From Pteria penguin (taxonomy: Eukaryota > Mollusca > Bivalvia > Pterioida > Pteriidae): a stretch of 64,000 nt of DNA. The notes beneath the pieces are model-generated. The model was not told where the DNA came from and did no database searches. It saw only the letters and a program-made list of their open reading frames with translations. Each line of letters opens with the position of its first letter. Position 1 is the first letter of the stretch. Of the stretch, positions 34,945 to 44,180 are shown in pieces. The stretch is taken from contig CM068586.1 of assembly GCA_035048485.1 (NCBI GenBank), forward strand, positions 30,687,349 to 30,751,348, read 5' to 3'. Position numbers and translations under genes: made by a program.

Positions 34945-35903
34945 ACAATCAATATCGAAGAAGTACCAAATCGTTAATCATTCTCAAAGTCCAAGGACAG
35001 ATACAAAATCGTGCAAGTTTCAAAAAGAAACTGTTGTGAACCCCGAAATACTGAAAAACTCCAAGGTGAGACCAGGTGCCCGGGGAGAGTAAGCGTCTCC
35101 TGTTTGTATGCATCATCCGTCACAGCAGTTCTTAAAAAACATGTCAAAATCAAGAGTTTTGGTTTCCTAATTGTACATACGAAAGCACAAAACTGGTATA
35201 CAAAGTCATATTTGGTGTTCACTGAACAGGTTATTTAGTCGCATTCCAGAATATTATCAATCATTCTAGAAAGAGGCACATCATATTTTCGTACAAGATC
35301 CCCATAGCGACCGTAGAACTTCCTCAGTGACGATTTCAGACGTTCTTTAACATATCCCTGCATGAGCAACTTAGTGGCCAGTCGTTTGGTCCTTGGAATA
35401 TAACCGTCGTATAGAGAACATGCTATTGCGTACCTTATAAGTTGAGATATAAAAACTCCATAGGCAGGTGAGGACGGGATATTGCTGCAAAGAAACGGAA
35501 AGTTAGTTATTTGGAAGTTAAAATCGTCACGTTTGTCAGACAGAGAGGTGTCCAAATGACCATCATTGTCGAAAAATATATCCAGATACGAAGTGGAACT
35601 ATTGCTCTCGGTTGTCTCTTTTATCTCAAGTTCATGGGGATAGATTTCATGTATGTAATCCTTAAAGTTACGATTATTGATTGACAATACGTCGTCTATA
35701 TATCTATACGTAAAATTAAACCTAGATGCAAGGCTTTTTCTGCCTTTGGAGAGTATGTTTTGAATAAATTCTGCCTCATACGAATATAAGAAAATGTCAG
35801 CAAGAAGAGGGGCGCAGTTAGTTCCCATGGGAATGCCAATGATTTGCTGAAAAATTTTCCCTCCAAACACCACGAAAATATTGTCTATTAAAAATTCAAT
35901 ACA
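34945..35903 (-). pseudogene. PLE-A3 element, 5'-truncated, RT palm intact
   Basis: An uninterrupted 212-residue frame (35873-35235, in frame upstream to about 35903) reads FGGKIFQQIIGIPMGTNCAP, LLADIFLYSYEAEFIQNIL, FTYRYIDDVLSINNRNF (YIDD intact) and SSLRKFYGRYGDLVRKYDVP, ending ILECD. It is about three residues shorter than relatives after SYLDI. The 3' tail holds the module at 35030-35115 and ends near 34945. The N-terminus and motif A are missing, so it cannot be active. This is the cleanest palm in the window. Confidence 0.9.
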
Positions 35904-35987
35904 TAATTATTCGTTATGAAACAATTGTTAAGTGCATGAATGTTGGATATATATACAAGACGTATGTTGTAAAATTAAGATTGGACA

Positions 35988-36025
35988 AATCTTCTTCTTC
36001 TTCTTCTTCTTATTATTATTATTAT

Positions 36026-36090
<65 letters not shown>

Positions 36091-36092
36091 TT
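35988..36092. repeat. compound (TTC)n (TTA)n (GTA)n microsatellite
   Basis: Perfect triplet runs change motif in steps, about 270 bases upstream of the receptor's last acceptor site. Confidence 0.95.
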
Positions 36093-36357
36093 TCAATTGA
36101 GAATTGTAATAAAAAGAGTTGTATTAATTTCCACATGAAATGGATATTTTGCTGATTGGTGTACACTGACGCTTTCAACTTTTTTTTCCAGTATATCACC
36201 TCATGACACAAGGAAGAAACACACTTCAGAAACTTTTAAGCAATATTCTCTGTAAATTGTAAATATTTGTACATTTTGATTGAAATGTAAATTGCTTTAC
36301 ATTCATTTTGATGATTTATAGAACTTTTAACTATAAAACATATTTTCTCTTTTACAG

Positions 36358-37138
36358 AAATCAACGAAATATTTGTACTGTGGTAGTAGCTATATGGCTG
36401 ACCTCTTTGGCAGCGTTCACGCCGATACTTACGATTACCCGGACAGTACATGCTTTCGAAACGTACTGTATAGAACAGTTGACTCCAGAGAAACGTCTTG
36501 TATACAACGTTATTATGTTTGTCATATTGTATTTGTTGCCACAAATTTTCCTTGGATATCTTTATGCCAAAATGGCGATCTCGATCCGCAGTAATTGTAG
36601 ATGTAACGGACGCATGACTCAAGTTGCCAGAGTAACTATTTATATACGTTATCGTATTGTAAAAATGACATTTGCTGTAAGTGTAGCATTCGCCGTGTGT
36701 TGGCTACCCATGCACATTGCAGCCATAATGAATGCCATTGGTCTACAAGCATCATACTTTACATACTATTTCCAGTTATATGTTCCATGTTTTGCATACG
36801 CTACTGTCTCTGTAAATCCAATCATTTATTGTTTTATGTCCAAAACGTTTAGAAAAACTTTGAAAGCATCTTTGGTATGCTCGACCCTTCGTTTCTCTGT
36901 ACCATTACTTAACGACGACGCAGAATTGATAAATTTTAGAGTCACTGCTGCTGGCGACTCAAATGCACATCATCTTTTCAACAACGATGTACGTGGTGAT
37001 CGAAAAATACACTTTGACAAAGTGTTTAAAGATGCTAGAGAAAGTTCGGATAAAAGCACAGAAGATATTTTGTACAAAGCTGTTGATGTTGTTGAAAAGG
37101 AATGTCAAACTGAGAACATATTTAATATCCAGAAATAG
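36358..37138 (+). CDS. rhodopsin-class GPCR, terminal exon (TM4-TM7 and tail)
   Basis: The acceptor is TTTTACAG before 36358. The first base completes an arginine codon from 12184. The exon encodes TM4 (NICTVVVAIWLTSLAAFTP), extracellular loop 2 with its cysteine (ETYCIEQLTPEKR), TM5 (FVILYLLPQIFLGYLYAKM), a short basic third loop, TM6 (FAVSVAFAVCWLPMHIAAIM, with the C-W-x-P motif) and TM7 ending NPIIYCFMSKTFRKTLKASL (NPxxY plus helix 8). A tail of about 85 residues runs to a TAG at 37136-37138. These are class A peptide-receptor features. The exact subfamily (orexin-, NPFF- or trissin-like) is uncertain. The plasma membrane is the expected site. Confidence 0.92.
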
Positions 37139-37297
37139 AAATCACGACCATTTTGTTATCACCAGCCTTGAAATTAATTTTGAAGGGGATTATCAGGATA
37201 CAAACAGAATATGTCAGTGTATGTATTAATGAGATTTAAGTTTATATTAACGGCCTCATGCGTGTACGCTTTATATATTTTGATGTTTTTTGATGTA

Positions 37298-37490
37298 AAT
37301 AAATCTATGACGTAATTTTAGTGGATGACGCAGCCAACACGTCAAAAGTTATCTTTCCATTTTTTGTACACTGATCGTGACATGGGTCTTTAGGAAAGCC
37401 TCTAGAGTTTACTAATGAATACATTGAAACTAATTTCAGAGACATGTGAGTCAGGTGTCTTTGTCATATTTGTGTCGTCATTGAAATAAA
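37298..37490 (+). terminator. candidate poly(A) signals of the receptor gene
   Basis: AATAAA occurs at 37298-37303 and 37485-37490, 160 and 347 bases after the stop codon. A transposon fragment begins at about 37576, so the transcript probably ends before it. Confidence 0.5.
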
Positions 37491-37575
37491 ACTTGCTACA
37501 TCTATTTTGCTATGGTTTATTGATTCCTACATTATTCTAATTTTTCTATATTACATGTTTAATTTAATTTCACTT

Positions 37576-37985
37576 TCCTTGATACTGATGATGTACTATC
37601 ATTAAACAGTGAACATTTTGATACATACGCATCCTAAAGAACTCGAAATTAAAGATACAACAGAATCGAAATCTGACGCTTCGTGTTTGATGTTCTTTCA
37701 AATATTGACAAAGGTGGTAAACTAACTTCTAAAATATATTCTAAATAAAGAGAACCACAGTAATTCACATGGTGTCAAAATTATGAACCCATAAAATGTT
37801 ATGAACTCATATGAAGAGTATGCCAGACGTTGTGCTAAGAGAAAGAATGTGGAATTTGACACTCTTTCTTCAAGAACAAACACAATTCTATATTTCGTGA
37901 CTGTAGCGTCGTTAGAGAACTTTCTCGACTTCACGAAAATTTCATTATTGTTCCAGCTGACAAGGCAACTTACAAATACTACGAA
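37576..37985 (+). pseudogene. PLE-A fragment with RT part placed before N-terminal part
   Basis: First comes the palm: TDDVLSLNSEHFDTYA (YIDD read as TDD), PKELEIKDTTESKSDAS and SNIDKGGKLTSKIYSK. At about 37745 this joins REPQ-FTWCQ and MNSYEEYARRCAKRKNVE, which belong near residues 240-290 of the full element, upstream of the palm. The fragment then runs to an ADKAT-like end. The order is therefore permuted, as in a deleted head-to-tail dimer. Frame slips and stops are present. Confidence 0.7.
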
Positions 37986-38654
37986 GCCGTTTTCGCGCCA
38001 TTTTAAAGAAGAAAAATTTTTTTATCTCGTTCGAACAAGAAACTATCATATACCATAGTCTGCAATGATAATTGTTATTAACTGATAAAAAGAAATGGAA
38101 TATCGTACATTAATAAATCTTTTGGCATTTTCTTACAATTTCTTTAGTAGCGGACGTTTGATCGTTTAAATAATTAAATAGGCAAGAGCTACATTTGGTC
38201 GTGTTTGGCCTGAATTTAGTTGAAATACATTATGTGTATTATTTCAGTTTATCAAATGGCAGATCTAAAGTAGGTTTGTAACATTTGATTTGGACCTCAT
38301 CTCCTCCCTTTTATATTTATGTTTTAAGCCACTAGAATCAAACTAACTTGGCTCAATAACCTCACCGATTAATATTAATCATTAATGAAATATTAATGCA
38401 TCATTATAAGTGTTTTACTGTATATTCATAAGTACCATTCAGTTTATATTTCAATTCTGAAATGTATAAATCATAATTAACAGCTATTATAATACTTTTA
38501 ATTACAAGAGGAGGGCAGAATATCTCCGATGGCATAATCCCTACCCCCCCCCCCCCCTTTCCCAGTATTTCCTTCGTATTCATCTTTTTTGCAATATAAT
38601 AAATTATACTTTAGCTTAAGTATTTCCTTTCTATTGATAAGCTGTGTGCTTTAG
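37986..38654. other. no recognised gene
   Basis: It contains one TCTCGTTCGAACAAGA word at 38025-38040, related to the palindrome array at 38966-39106, and a C-run near 38545-38558. Confidence 0.45.
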
Positions 38655-38850
38655 AATAAATGTGACGGGTGATGCATTCAAAAAAGGAGACGCTTACTCT
38701 CCCCGGGAACCTGGTCTCACCTCGGAATTTTTCAGTATTTCGGGGTTCACAACAGTTTCTTTTTGAAACTTACACGATTTTGTATCTGTCCTTGGACTTT
38801 GAGAATAATTAACGGTTTATTACTTCTTCGATATTGATATGTACATTGTG
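38655..38850 (+). repeat. PLE-A3 3' tail only (extreme 5' truncation)
   Basis: TGACGGGTGATGCATTC, AGGAGACGCTTACTCTCCCC, CCTGGTCTCACC and TTTCGGGGTTCACAACAG are followed by ATTTTGTATCTGTCCTTGG and CTTCTTCGATATTGAT. Apart from strand, this is almost the same as the tail of the 34945-35903 element. No coding sequence remains. Confidence 0.9.
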
Positions 38851-38965
38851 TTTGTGAATATGAAGTGTTATGCAGATATAAATATATCATTTTATGTATC
38901 AATTGAAATAATTAATAATCATACTTTTTTAAATTTCCAAACACCTCAATTCATATATAATAATT

Positions 38966-39106
38966 TCTCGTTCGTACGAGATTTTTTCTCACGATAGAAA
39001 TTATCTCGTTCGAACGAAATTTTTTCTCGTTCGAACGAGATTTTTTTTTTCGTTCAAACAATAAAATTTTCTCATTCGAACGAGATTTTGTCTCGTTCGA
39101 ACGAGA
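38966..39106. repeat. array of TCTCGTTCGAACGAGA palindromes
   Basis: Perfect 16-bp palindromes lie at 39025-39040 and 39091-39106. One-base variants are at 38966-38981, 39003-39018 and 39070-39085, separated by T-rich spacers. An isolated relative lies at 38025. The array directly abuts the DIRS-like element; whether it is part of that element's inverted terminus is unknown. Confidence 0.85.
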
Positions 39107-39120
39107 TAATTTCTTATAAC

Positions 39121-39910
39121 AGCGTTGACTCTGAGCCCACAAGGGTTAGATATGATCCCAGTGAGGGCGAAACCCGGGAGAAATTATCAGGCAACATGAC
39201 CGAATATGTGTATAAACACTTTACTCTTCACCTGAGAGACGAGATCTTTAAGGACAAAATCTTAAAGAACAGTCTAGTACCTGTTAATGCGATCTTCAGT
39301 GCTCCACAATTAGACGAATATGTTGAGGAACTTATAGATGACAGGAAAGCATTAATGTATACTAAAATACATGACAGGAGCATCAAGGTCATTTAAAAAC
39401 GAATTGGTTCAGTCATGGGACCTTTAGCTAAAATATGGAAAGCTGTCGAAGATGGTGTGTCAGGAAAATCTGTAGAAAGCACCATGAGTATAGATGAGTT
39501 GTTACATTTGCTTGAGAAAACTATTCTTCTAATAGGACAAGCTAACGTTGCATGTCAATATGAATGTAGAGTAAATGTACTGTCTAAAGTGATTGGAGAC
39601 GCCAAGATAGCGCACAGATCTATTTCGACAAATGAGAAATCATTTGCAGACGGCACGCAAGGAAAATTTCTAGGCGACGATTACTATAAAATCCTAGAAA
39701 AATATTCTTACGAGCGAAGGAAATTGCGGATTCCCTGGGACCGTCTAAAAAGCGGATGCACTATGACGACTATTTACAACGCACTCGTTGTCAACAGGGG
39801 CAGAACCAAAGGCGAGGTCCGAGGGAATTTCAGACTCAGAGGGGGGCCTCGCTTAAGCCGGAGGAGGGGGGGGGGAGTCTGTATCCTACTCGGACAAAAG
39901 GTATGTTAAA
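39121..39910 (+). pseudogene. DIRS-like gag-type protein
   Basis: One frame reads VDSEPTRVRYDPSEGETREK, MTEYVYKHFTLHLRDEIFKD and LVPVNAIFSAPQLDEYVEEL, and stops with TAA at 39394. The same frame continues MGPLAKIWKAVEDG, LHLLEKTILLIGQANVACQY and DAKIAHRSISTNEKSF up to 39909. The region resembles the capsid-like ORF that precedes RT in DIRS1-type elements, by position and by the PLxKxW / LL(E)KTxxLxGQAN pattern. Only one stop breaks the 39121-39909 span. Confidence 0.6.
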
Positions 39911-40199
39911 CAATTTAAAATGCCCCAGGTGTTCAAAGGAAATTCGATGAAATATATTAAAAAAAACTGAGGGAGTTGGGCTTTACACACTTATCACAGG
40001 AAACAAACTCGGTCCCAGTAGGGGGAATGTTAGCCCTATTTTGGCAAAATTGGGAATGCATCAGAAAAGATCACGTAATTCTAGAAGCAGTATCAGGTTA
40101 CAAAATAGAGTTTGTGAAACCCCGAAATGAAATGCAAGGGAAACCCCCCCCCCCCCCCTACTGAAAATAAGAAAACATAGATATCTTAGAAAAAGAGAT

Positions 40200-41080
40200 T
40201 TCAGAACTGCTCTCATAGAGAGCAGTAGAAATGGTCAAATCTCCTCAGGACAATCTGAATCAAGTTTTCAACAATATTTTCATTTGACCAAAAGAGACGT
40301 GGGAATGAGGCCCATTCTCAGTTTGAAGGGACTGAACAAATACATTTATTACGAGCACTTCAAAATGGAAGGTTTTCATGTGGTCAAAACCTACTTCAGG
40401 AAGACGATTATATGGTCAAAGTGGATTTAAAGGACGCCTATCTCTCTATAATGATTAACGAAAAATTCAGAGCCCTTCCCTTTGGTTTGGCATCCGATCT
40501 CTATTATGAAACCAGTCTCTCTTGAGACGGTTAAGCGTTCGTGTTGTGATTTACTTAGACGACATACCTCTGATGAACAAGAGTCATATTTCTCTGGAGA
40601 AAGACAGAGACTCCCTAAGATGGTTGTTGCAAAATCTGGGATTTGTAGTGAATTGGGAGAAGTCAGTATTGACACTTGTCAGAGAACAGAGTTTTAGGTC
40701 TAATGATCAATTCGCTATCAATGGAGGCAACCCTACCTCTAAAGAAAATTCAGAAAATTTTAACAAAATGCAAATCGATCCTTTCTCCAGAGAAAGTGAC
40801 AATTCAAGAGATTGCAATGCTACTGGGTCTCTTAAATTTACCAAGAGAGGTAATAAAACCAAGTACACTGTATGTAAGACAGATTAAAATGCATCAGACA
40901 TAACACCAGATGCATCAAATCTGGGGTGGGGTGGTGTGTGCCAGGGCATGAAAATGGGGGGGGGGGGGGGGGGGCTTGGAGCAAAGAAGAAAAAATATCA
41001 CTCATAATTGCTTTCGAACTGAAGGCAGCCCATCTTGCCTACTGTCAACAATCAAAAACAGGGAAAAAATATTTGTTTAT
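40200..41080 (+). pseudogene. DIRS-like reverse transcriptase and RNase H
   Basis: Across several frames: GMRPILSLKGLNKYI, MVKVDLKDAYLSIMINEKFR (motif A, VDLKDAY), ALPFGLASD, VVIYLDDIPLMNKSH (YLDD intact), SLRWLLQNLGFVVNWEKSVL, LGLMINSLSMEATLPLKKIQ and AMLLGLLNLPREVIKPSTLY. An RNase H-like DASNLGWGGVCQG and ISLIIAFELKAAHLAY follow. Motif B is largely deleted between ASD and the LDD region, and a G-run of about 18 bases lies in the RNase H part. It is non-functional. Confidence 0.75.
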
Positions 41081-41699
41081 TTGAAAATTGACAATATAAC
41101 TGCAGTAGTTCACATAAACCGCACGGGGGGACAAAATCCAGGTTACTAAATCAATATTTGGGAGTTTTGTTTAGAGAGGGAGATAGCTCTTACAGCGGAG
41201 TGCCTCCATGGTCATCAGAACGAGGTTGCAAACGGGGGGAGTCGCCATGTAAGATCATCCTCCCATTTGAAACTAGATACAGAGATATTCGATCAGTTGA
41301 CCAAAATATGATTCCAAAGAGTGATAGATTTGTATATGCATTCCCCGCATTTTGTCTGATAGCGAGGGTGCTTGACAAAGTAATCAAAGAAATATCAGAT
41401 TTGATCATAATAACCCCATCTTGGCAGACTCATGCAGCATAGCCGGTGCTCCTGAGCATGATAGTAGATTTATCAATACTACTGCCACCATTGAGGGAGC
41501 TTCTGTTGTCACCGGAAGGGGAATGTCATCATCTGATGGTAAGCTCGACGTTATCGGCATGGAAAGCGTCACGGAACAAACAAAAGCCAGAGGCTTTTCT
41601 CAGGGAGCTTAAAACTTACTAGTCAGTAAAGGGAGGAAAGGGACACAATCTTCTTACATCACCTGCTGGAAATACTGGTATATCTGGTGTTGTGAAAGG

Positions 41700-42210
41700 A
41701 GTGAGGATCCCATTTAAGCCCCTGTGGAACAGGTAGCAAATTTCTTAGCTTATTTATGTAATAACGGTTATGCCTACAGCTCAGTAAATACTTACACATA
41801 AGCAATATCAGCATGTTATTTGGGAATAAATGGCACATCTATTGGGCAGCAAAGTGTGATTTGCAGAATTATGGGTAGTATCTTTAATGAAAGACCAATA
41901 CATCCCCGTTACACATTCACTTGGGATGTAGATTCTGTATTGAAGTTCCTAAACACGAAAGAGGACAATGAAATTTATAGTTCACCTAAATTGGATGTAG
42001 TTACTTGCATTTTAGAATATATCAACAGAACCCTTAACATTACAGGAAATGAGACTGTCCTCCTAATGAGTTATATAAAGCCCATAAACAAGTTAAACCC
42101 TGTATTGTGGCTAAATGGATCCAGCAAATAATGCAATAGGCAGAAATTGACATATCCTGATTCAAGGCACACTCCACAAGGAGTGCCTCTACTTCTGAGG
42201 CACTGTGCCC
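41700..42210 (+). pseudogene. DIRS-like tyrosine recombinase
   Basis: One frame reads PVEQVANFLAYLCNNGYAYS and SVNTYT, a TAA, then AISACYLGINGT, ICRIMGSIFNERPIHPRYTF and TWDVDSVLKFL. This is the N-terminal core-binding region of YR retrotransposon recombinases. Near 42157 another frame gives FKAHSTRSASTSEA, the HxxR box. The catalytic tyrosine and first arginine could not be placed with confidence. Confidence 0.7.
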
Positions 42211-42330
42211 CAGATAATGGAGATGGCAAAATGGAAATCAGAGTGTACATTTCAGAGATTTTGTAATAAAACAATTGAAGTGGAGGCTGAGAACCCAGTT
42301 CATATGTTTTCAGATGCAGTTCTTTATATT

Positions 42331-42884
42331 TAAAGCTTTGAACATACATTGTTATACCTTACTGAAGTTTGTGAAATAAAATTTAAAATTTTATAAGTGC
42401 ACCAAGTGTACGAAATGAAATTATAATTTTATGAATAAACTTCAGTAATAAATATAGAACATATATACTTTTAGATATGTCATTTATGTTTGTGGCAGAA
42501 CATTAGTTCATTATCTAAATATGAAAAAAAAAAATAATAATAAATAATAACTACTTAGTACCCATAGACATATACAATTGAACACTAAATTAATACTTAT
42601 AAAAGAAAAAAGTAAACAAACAATATATGCATCATTATATATTTTTGTCTTTTCTTCAGAAATGGTTGTGGATGATGAGATGATGATCCGAAGATGACAT
42701 GTTCTGTATGGTAAGAAGGAAAATTTAATCGATTTCTGGCATTGTATCTACTGTTTGTAATGTACTTCTACTACTACCGGTACTACTACTAATAATAATA
42801 ATAAAAATATTTTCAGACACTTTAATTTCTCAGAGAGAATGAGCATGCGCCGCAAGTGTGCGTGCGCAATTATCATGTAAGCTT
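42331..42884. other. no recognised gene
   Basis: AT-rich. TATAGAACATATATAC near 42453 matches the repeat at 11813 and 11961. Confidence 0.45.
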
Positions 42885-43368
42885 TAAACGTTGAATGAAG
42901 ACCAAGCTCCTATATAAGATATTTAATATAATATGCCTTACATGTGTAAATGCAGGAACAATAATGAAATTTCCGTGAAGTCGAGAAAGTTCTCTAACGA
43001 CACAGGAGTCACAAAATATAGAATAGTGTTTGTTCTTGTAAAACTGACAAAATCTTCGAACTTTTTTCTCTAGCAGAATTCTGATCGACTTCAGCCATTC
43101 AGAAAGAGGCTCTCTATATTTAGGACCCTTACTTAAAAGATATCTGAGTTTTTCATTGCAAACAATATGTAGGTCTCCTGTCACAACATGACCACATGGA
43201 TTATATTTAAACTCAGAAGAGAACCACGAACACTCTATTTGGTTATGAAAGTCTTTCAGGTCAACACATGTCAAATCTTGTTTATAGTTAAAGATTTTAG
43301 AAGCAACTGTTGGTGTATATTTATAAAAGATACAAGGCGACTCCCTCATTTTGAAGTATGGAGGAATA

Positions 43369-43372
<4 letters not shown>
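42885..43372 (-). pseudogene. PLE-A N-terminal domain fragment, copy 2
   Basis: The minus strand reads [56 protein letters not shown] and [12 protein letters not shown]. It then jumps to LSEWLKSIRILLEKKVRRFC and LHGNFIIVPA. About 25 residues (the SFTW...EEYARRW block) are deleted after YREP. After IIVPA the frame is lost, though the next DNA still resembles PLE-A. This region corresponds to residues about 190-370 of the 49963-52366 copy. No RT motif is retained. Confidence 0.8.
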
Positions 43373-43465
<93 letters not shown>

Positions 43466-43468
43466 TAT
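43373..43468. repeat. (TA)n microsatellite
   Basis: About 96 bases of nearly pure TA repeat separate two copies of the same PLE-A N-terminal segment. Confidence 0.95.
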
Positions 43469-43499
43469 TATCCCAACGCCTGGCATACTCTTCACATGA

Positions 43500-43708
43500 G
43501 TTCATAATAATATCAAAATTTAAAGCCCCGTAAATGACTGTGGCTCTCTATATTTAGGGCCCTTACTTAAAAGATATCTGAGTTTTTCATTGCGAACAAT
43601 ATGGAGGTCTCCTGTCACTACATGACCACATGGATTATATTTAAACTCAGAAGTGGAACACGAACACTCTATTTGGTTATGAAAGTCTTTCAGGTCTATA
43701 TATATATA
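43500..43708 (-). pseudogene. PLE-A N-terminal domain fragment, copy 1
   Basis: The minus strand reads [56 protein letters not shown] and then, in another frame, MNSCEEYARRW, ending at the (TA)n tract. It overlaps the same protein region as 42885-43372 with few differences, so the pair is a recent duplication. Confidence 0.8.
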
Positions 43709-43849
43709 GACGTTATCTATCATAACGGAAAACTGTGCGACGTTATCTATCATAACGGAAACTGTGCGGCGTTATCTATCATAACGGAAACTGTGCGACG
43801 TTATCTATCATAACGGAAACTGTGCGACGTTATCTATCATAACGGAACT
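43709..43849. repeat. five tandem 29-bp units, each with a hairpin
   Basis: Units have CGTTAT at 43711, 43741, 43770, 43799 and 43828. Each contains CGTTAT-CTATC-ATAACG, a perfect 6-bp inverted repeat with a 5-bp loop, followed by GAAACTGTGCGA. Units are nearly identical and there are no unique spacers, so this is not a CRISPR array. Confidence 0.9.
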
Positions 43850-43921
43850 TTATTATAATTTGTATGTTTACCATTTCGATATAAATTTATAAATATATTA
43901 CACTGTGCATGACAAAAACTC

Positions 43922-44180
43922 AGGATAAGGTGCTTGGCGCGTGACTGTGAGGTCCTCGGTTCAACCCCCACTCTGGGCGCACTGGTGTTCTGTCTTTTAC
44001 ATACGACAGTAAAAATCGAGGTCCCGTGTCACGGTAGACGTGGCACGTAAAAGATCCCTCACTGCTTCGAATGGGTCTGTTGCAACGCTCTAAATTCCTA
44101 TGCAATTCATCAGGCAGATGCCGTCACCATATACGCGAAATGATCGTGGAGTGACGTAAAACAATAATCAATCAATCAAT
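43922..44180 (+). repeat. tRNA-derived SINE, 5'-truncated
   Basis: It starts inside the head (GGATAAGGTGCTTGGCGCGT) and keeps the B-box-like GGTTCAACCCC, a body with CACGTAAAAGATCCCTCACT and an (ATCA)n tail. It belongs to head subfamily 1. Confidence 0.9.

Larger units (their letters stand above)
12185..36357 (+). other. 24-kb receptor intron filled with mobile elements
   Basis: The intron starts GTAAGC and ends TTTTACAG, both good consensus sites with matching phase (2). Inside lie PLE-A, PLE-B, YR-retrotransposon and SINE copies in both orientations, the 1.7-kb minisatellite, and a triplet microsatellite about 270 bases before the acceptor. A C-run of about 13 bases follows the donor near 12253. 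No alternative exon with receptor similarity was found inside. Confidence 0.75.
39121..42330 (+). mobile_element. DIRS-like tyrosine-recombinase retrotransposon, decayed
   Basis: On the plus strand a gag-like protein (39121-39910), RT and RNase H (40200-41080) and a tyrosine recombinase (41700-42210) follow in DIRS order. No LTRs and no integrase or protease are visible. Long homopolymer runs of C (near 40145) and G (near 40957), stops and frame slips show decay, and some runs may be assembly artefacts. The inverted termini expected of DIRS elements were not identified. Confidence 0.8.

Noticed and set aside
35975..36211. Poly-leucine protein
   Set aside because: Translation of the triplet microsatellite.
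43373..43505. Tyr-Ile repeat protein
   Set aside because: It is only translation of the (TA)n microsatellite.
43709..43849. Possible CRISPR array (regular short repeats)
   Set aside because: Whole units repeat with no unique spacers, and the sequence is animal nuclear DNA.
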